Below, one piece after another: positions 6,957-10,092 of a DNA stretch of 10,092 nt. Each line of letters begins with the position of its first letter. Positions within the stretch are counted from its first letter, which is position 1. The stretch is from Phycisphaerae bacterium (GTDB lineage Bacteria > Planctomycetota > Phycisphaerae > UBA1845). The stretch covers positions 1-10,092 of the forward strand of contig JAJDDU010000382.1 in assembly GCA_029260155.1 (NCBI GenBank), given 5' to 3'. The translations under genes were made by a program, and so were the position numbers. The notes under the pieces were generated by a model. That model ran no database searches. It saw only the letters and a list, made by a program, of their open reading frames with translations, and was not told where the DNA came from.

Positions 6957-7802
6957 ATGCAGGAGCTAGCCTACTTCAACGGCCGATTCTGCGATCCTGC
7001 CGAGGCTACCATCTCCATAAACGACCGCGGCTTTCAATACGCCGACTCAGTCTACGAAGTCGTCGTCGCCTTCGGCGCGCAGCCATTCTGCCTCGCAGAG
7101 CACCTCGCACGCCTGCAACGTAGCCTCGAACTGATCGACTTGGACATAACACCCCACAACATCAACTTTGAAGCCATCGTCCGCGAGGGAATAGAACGCG
7201 CGGGGTTCGACCGCACCATGATCTACATTCAGGTCACCCGCGGCGTCCAGCCACGCGCACACGTGTACGCCGACGATCTCGTGCCCACCGTGATCGCAAC
7301 CTTTCGCCCCAAACCGGTCATCGATCCCGCGATGCGCGCAAATGGCGTGAGCGTGGTCACCGTCGACGACACCCGCCGAGCCCATTGTGAAGCCAAAGCA
7401 ACCTCGCTCCTGCCCAACATCCTCGCCATCAAGAAAGCCAAACGCGAGGGCTTCCACGACGCCGTGTTCGTGTCCCCGTCCGGCCAAGTGCGCGAAGCCA
7501 CATCATCCAATATCTTCGCTGTCTGCGGCCCAGCGCTGCTAACTCCGGCGCGCAGTTCGTCAATCCTCCACGGCATCACACGCAAGTACATCCTGCAATG
7601 CGCAAAACGCATCGAAGTTCCGTTAGACCAATCGCCACTAACCGTAAGTAAACTCGAATCCGCAGACGAAGTGTTTCTTTCGAGTTCGGTCCTCGACATC
7701 CTCCCCGTCACCCGCGTCAACGACAAAACCATCGCCGACGGCAAGCCAGGCCCCCTCACCACCCGATTGCACAAGTGTTTCCTCGAAGGTCTCCCCGTTT
7801 AG
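6957..7802 (+). CDS. dat: Class IV aminotransferase, probably D-amino-acid (D-alanine) transaminase
   Basis: The 281-residue protein is a fold-type IV PLP enzyme. It starts with YFNGRF, then ISINDRGFQYADSVYEVV (19-36), the typical opening of this family. Lys147 in CEAKATSLLPNIL (144-156) is the expected PLP-binding lysine. Glu180 in REATSSNIF (179-187) is the glutamate that holds the PLP ring nitrogen. VTRGVQPRAHVY (93-104) contains Arg100 and His102, matching the Arg98/His100 carboxylate-binding pair of Bacillus D-amino-acid aminotransferase; this points to D-amino-acid transaminase (D-alanine plus 2-oxoglutarate to pyruvate plus D-glutamate) over the branched-chain or aminodeoxychorismate branches. 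D-Ala and D-Glu would feed peptidoglycan. A strong GGAGGGG sits eight bases before the ATG. The gene's last two codons and TAG stop lie in a 30-bp repeat. Confidence 0.88.
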   Translation: MQELAYFNGRFCDPAEATISINDRGFQYADSVYEVVVAFGAQPFCLAEHLARLQRSLELIDLDITPHNINFEAIVREGIERAGFDRTMIYIQVTRGVQPRAHVYADDLVPTVIATFRPKPVIDPAMRANGVSVVTVDDTRRAHCEAKATSLLPNILAIKKAKREGFHDAVFVSPSGQVREATSSNIFAVCGPALLTPARSSSILHGITRKYILQCAKRIEVPLDQSPLTVSKLESADEVFLSSSVLDILPVTRVNDKTIADGKPGPLTTRLHKCFLEGLPV

Positions 7803-7822
7803 CGGCGACCCGCAGGGGAGCG
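7793..7822 (+). repeat. 30-bp dispersed repeat, copy 1
   Basis: This unit, starting CCCCGTTTAGCGGCGACC, matches 9050-9079 at 29 of 30 positions and in the same orientation. It contains the palindromic core GCGG, CGAC, CCGC flanked by CCCC and GGGG, so it can fold into a small hairpin. It spans the end of the aminotransferase gene: CCC GTT TAG inside the repeat are the last two codons and the stop. It also lies 10 bp beyond the prfB stop on the other strand. Confidence 0.8.
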
Positions 7823-7832
7823 CTTTCCTATC

Positions 7833-8946
7833 CTACCCCGTCCGCGCCCCAACACGCCGCCGAAGCTCCGCATCAATGAACGCCTGAATGTCACCGTCCA
7901 AAACACCCTGCGTGTCCGAGGTCAGCTCGCTCGTTCGCGCGTCCTTAACGCGCTGCTCGGGGTAAAGAAAATAACTGCGAATCGAGTTGCCCCAACTGAT
8001 CTGACCCTTCTCCCCGTAGTACTTCGCCAGCACCGCGTCGCGCTTGGCCTCCTCCATCTGAAACAGGCGGGCCATCATCATCTTTCGCGCCGAAGATCGA
8101 TTCTTGTGCTGCGACCGATCGTTCTGACACTGCACAACCGTATTCGACGCCAAGTGCGTCAGCCGAACAGCCGACGAAGTCTTGTTCACGTGCTGACCGC
8201 CGGCCCCACTGCTGCGGTACGTGTCCTCGCGAACTTCCTTGTCCCAGTCGACCTCGACCTCGATATCACCGACGTCCGGCTGAACGTCGATCGACGCGAA
8301 GCTCGTCTCACGCTTGCCTTGCGCACTAAACGGCGAGATACGCACCAGCCGATGCACCCCGATTTCACACGACAGATACCCGTACGCATACCCGCCACGA
8401 ACAAGAAGATTGCACGACTGGATCCCAGCCTCCTCCCCGTCCTTCCGCGCCAGTTGCTCCACCCCAAACCGACATCGCTCGAAGTAACGAAGATACATCC
8501 GCAGCAACATCTCCGCCCAGTCGCACGCGTCAGCCCCACCCGTCCCAGCCTGCACATTGAAGTAACAATCGCGCGCGTCGTTCGCCCCCGACAGAAGCGT
8601 CAGCGTCTCAACGCGACCAATGGCCTCCACCAGATCCCCCAGCCCAGCCTGCAACTCCGCCCGCGTCCCCGCATCGTCGTCTTCCGCGAGAAGCTCCAGC
8701 ATGGCGTCGAGATCGTCCCGCCGCGCAAGAAGATCCCGCACCGGATCGACGATCGCCTTGGCCTTCTTCAGCTTGCGCACCGTCTCCTGCGCAGCCTCGG
8801 GATCATCCCAAAAACCAGGCTTGGCCATCTCAGCGTCGTATTGTCTGAGTTCTTCGACCCGCGAAGGAAAGTCAAAGAGAGTCCCGGGTCGTGATAATGC
8901 GCGCGGTGAGCTGCTTCAGTGTGCCAGAGGTATCTTCAAACGCCAT
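7833..8946 (-). CDS. prfB: Peptide chain release factor 2 (RF2), with programmed +1 frameshift
   Basis: RF2 ends translation at UGA and UAA by releasing the peptide on the ribosome. The gene is in two frames. The zero frame starts at ATG 8946 (GGAG eight bases upstream) and codes for MAFEDTSGTLKQLTARIITT and four more residues before TGA at 8874-8872. After a +1 shift at CTTTGAC the second frame continues as DFPSRVEELRQYDAEMAKPG and runs to TAG 7835-7833, giving 24 + 346 = 370 residues, normal for RF2. The catalytic GGQ lies in SSGAGGQHVNKTS, and the RF2-specific SPF anticodon-like tripeptide lies in RISPFSAQGKRET. The long frame alone (8828-7833) would lack 39 residues. When RF2 is scarce the shift is favoured, so the factor controls its own level. 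The gene is downstream of the cyclophilin gene and convergent with the aminotransferase gene, 30 bp away. Confidence 0.95.
8871..8877 (-). promoter_or_regulatory. Programmed +1 frameshift site of prfB (CTTTGAC)
   Basis: On the minus strand the codons read TCT CTT TGA C, and CTTTGAC is identical to the site used in Escherichia coli and most bacterial prfB genes. TGA is codon 25. In E. coli a strong Shine-Dalgarno-like AGGGGG three bases before CTT helps the shift; here the same place holds CGGGAC, which pairs poorly with the 16S rRNA tail. The frame joins exactly to the conserved RF2 N-terminal helices on both sides. Confidence 0.95.
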
Positions 8947-8971
8947 GTTCGTTACTCCCAGTTCGCGCCCA

Positions 8972-9000
8972 ACGCTACCCCATCCAAAGACCCACCGCAA
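8972..9000 (-). promoter_or_regulatory. Candidate promoter for prfB
   Basis: On the minus strand TTGCGG (9000-8995) and TAGCGT (8977-8972) are separated by 17 bp. Transcription would begin about 20 bases before the ATG at 8946, leaving room for the GGAG ribosome site. Each hexamer matches three of six consensus positions, so this is tentative; prfB may also be read from upstream of the cyclophilin gene. Confidence 0.3.
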
Positions 9001-9049
9001 CGCCGCAACCCGAGCGCAAGCGCATCGCACCGCCCCAAGCAGCGCGTGC

Positions 9050-9079
9050 CCCCGTTTAGCGGCGACCCGCAGAGGAGCG
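9050..9079 (+). repeat. 30-bp dispersed repeat, copy 2
   Basis: This is the second copy of the unit at 7793-7822, with one substitution (G to A) in the GGGG arm. It lies in the 160 bp between the cyclophilin stop (9107) and the prfB start (8946), 27 bp after that stop on the minus strand. The rest of this gap holds the candidate prfB promoter and ribosome site, and no other gene. Confidence 0.8.
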
Positions 9080-9106
9080 ATCCGCCCAGCCGCGCCGAAC
9101 ACCGCG

Positions 9107-10092
9107 CTACTTATCACGCGGATCGGAGAAGCCCGCGTCCCCGTCATCCCCCGCGTCTCCCTCATCCCCGCGGTCAGCCTCAGTGACCACCGCGCGGCGG
9201 AAAACGAGAATCGTAATATCGTCGACCGGAACGTCCGTCAGCGACCCACCCTCAGCCGTGTCAGCCGTGTCAACTTCAACGTCGAACATCGCCTCGATCA
9301 ACTCGAACCCCGCGACAACCCGACCGAACGCAGTGAATCCCTGACTGTCCAGATCCACATGGTTCACGTCGTCCGTCTCGATGCTGCTGTTGTCAGACAC
9401 GTTCACGAATATCTGAGATGTGCCCGAATTAGAATTGCCGCCGCTCAACGCGATCGCGATCGTCCGGGGAGTATTGCCAATGCTCGTCTCGTTCTCACTC
9501 TCGACCGGATCGCGCACATCGAGTCTCTCGACCACATCGTCCGCACGCCGGAAGCCACCGCACTGCACAACGAAGGGAAGTTCAGCCCCCGCGGAACCGC
9601 CGGGCGACCGTTCCCCGGAGCGGAAAACCACGCGGTGCCAAAGAGTGTTATTGTAGAACCCGTCGTCAATGTACCGCACGATGTTGGCCGCCGTCTTAGG
9701 CGTAGCATCTGCGTCGAACGCGAACGTGACATTGCCGCTCACCCCGGCGCTCAAGGAACTCACCGTCATGATGAACTCCGGGTTAAGATCGGGCAGCACA
9801 ACCAAAACGACATTCACCGAATTCTCCCGAACCCGCCCGTTCACCGTGCCCGACGCCGTCACACGCACCTCGACCGTCTGCAAGGCGTCAACCGTGATCT
9901 CCGTCGTCCGCGCGTCAGGTGAAGAAAACCGAATGTTCGATCCCTTGACCACCTCCCAGCTGTACGACAATGAATCGGCATCGACCGTGTCGTTCGTGAT
10001 GCTCGCCGCCAGCGATCCGGGTTCGCCCTGCACCAAGAGATCGGGCTGCTCCGCGCGCACAAGGAACGAGTCCCCCTGCACGACGTCGATGC
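9107..10092 (-). CDS. Cyclophilin-type peptidyl-prolyl isomerase with N-terminal Ig/PKD-like domain (5' partial)
   Basis: The frame stays open to the right edge (the bases beyond the GTG at 10081 continue it), so the start, and probably a signal or lipoprotein peptide, is outside the window. Numbered from that GTG, residues 10-98 form a beta-rich PKD/Ig-like domain with SYSWEVVKG and a regular VTVxAxGTVNGR pattern. Residues about 105-270 are cyclophilin. NTLWHRVVF (145-153) carries the catalytic Arg150, PFVVQCGGF (169-177) the Phe and Gln of the active site, SNSGTSQIFVNVSDN (217-231) the substrate-side motif, and FTAFGRVVAGFELIEAM (249-265) the last strands and helix. About a dozen extra residues (RSGERSPGGSAG) sit between HRVVF and PFVVQ, where most cyclophilins have a short PGF-type turn. 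The tail (300-324) is acidic with Gly/Asp repeats. It probably folds proteins outside the cytoplasm; location is inferred. Confidence 0.9.
   Translation of the reverse strand, partial: IDVVQGDSFLVRAEQPDLLVQGEPGSLAASITNDTVDADSLSYSWEVVKGSNIRFSSPDARTTEITVDALQTVEVRVTASGTVNGRVRENSVNVVLVVLPDLNPEFIMTVSSLSAGVSGNVTFAFDADATPKTAANIVRYIDDGFYNNTLWHRVVFRSGERSPGGSAGAELPFVVQCGGFRRADDVVERLDVRDPVESENETSIGNTPRTIAIALSGGNSNSGTSQIFVNVSDNSSIETDDVNHVDLDSQGFTAFGRVVAGFELIEAMFDVEVDTADTAEGGSLTDVPVDDITILVFRRAVVTEADRGDEGDAGDDGDAGFSDPRDK

Noticed and set aside
8106..8894. Long plus-strand frame of 262 codons opposite prfB
   Set aside because: It mirrors the RF2 coding region, has a biased composition and no motif; the RF2 frame is certain.
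8872..9165. A 97-codon minus-strand frame read as a separate small gene before prfB
   Set aside because: Only its last 24 codons, from ATG 8946 with a good ribosome site, are coding; they are the zero-frame start of prfB. The part upstream is intergenic and holds the repeat.
8891..9922. Long open frame of 343 codons on the plus strand, antisense to the cyclophilin gene
   Set aside because: Its translation is rich in Arg, Pro and His with no recognisable motif; it is the expected shadow of a GC-rich gene, and the minus-strand cyclophilin motifs are clear.

Overview
The window is a GC-rich, gene-dense bacterial chromosome segment with ordinary housekeeping content. A planctomycete-type bacterium (possibly Phycisphaerae-like) is the best guess. 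The guess rests on the mix of a DUF1844 protein, a BshC-like protein, a rhomboid protease with a TPR-like tail, a cyclophilin fused to an Ig/PKD-like domain, and small dispersed hairpin repeats; no single marker proves it. I see no mobile element, CRISPR array, rRNA or tRNA.

Left part (1-2823): the 5' end of a DUF47/PhoU-like phosphate-transport regulator runs off the left edge on the minus strand. It diverges from an unrecognised 332-residue protein on the plus strand (500-1498), and the gap between them holds overlapping inverted repeats that could form two alternative structures. A TPR-repeat lipoprotein (minus strand) converges on the 332-residue gene and diverges from the next cluster.

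Middle part (2824-7802): five plus-strand genes. First comes a family 2 glycosyltransferase, then a 175 bp gap with hairpins and a 23-bp inverted repeat, then a tight run of BshC-like protein, DUF1844 protein, rhomboid protease and D-amino-acid aminotransferase (gaps of 42, 37 and 3 bp). The tight run looks like one transcription unit.

Right part (7833-10092, minus strand): a cyclophilin-type peptidyl-prolyl isomerase with an Ig/PKD-like N-terminal part (its start lies beyond the right edge), followed downstream by prfB, peptide chain release factor 2. The prfB gene is split into two frames joined by the classical programmed +1 frameshift at CTTTGAC. Read through the shift it encodes 370 residues; the long frame alone misses the first 39. 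A 30-bp repeat (29/30 identical) flanks prfB on both sides, and one copy supplies the stop codon of the aminotransferase gene.

No clearly new multi-gene system was found. The most interesting items are the prfB frameshift with a weak upstream stimulator, the mutually exclusive hairpins at 428-478, the two small repeat families, and the conserved-looking BshC-like/DUF1844/rhomboid/aminotransferase run.
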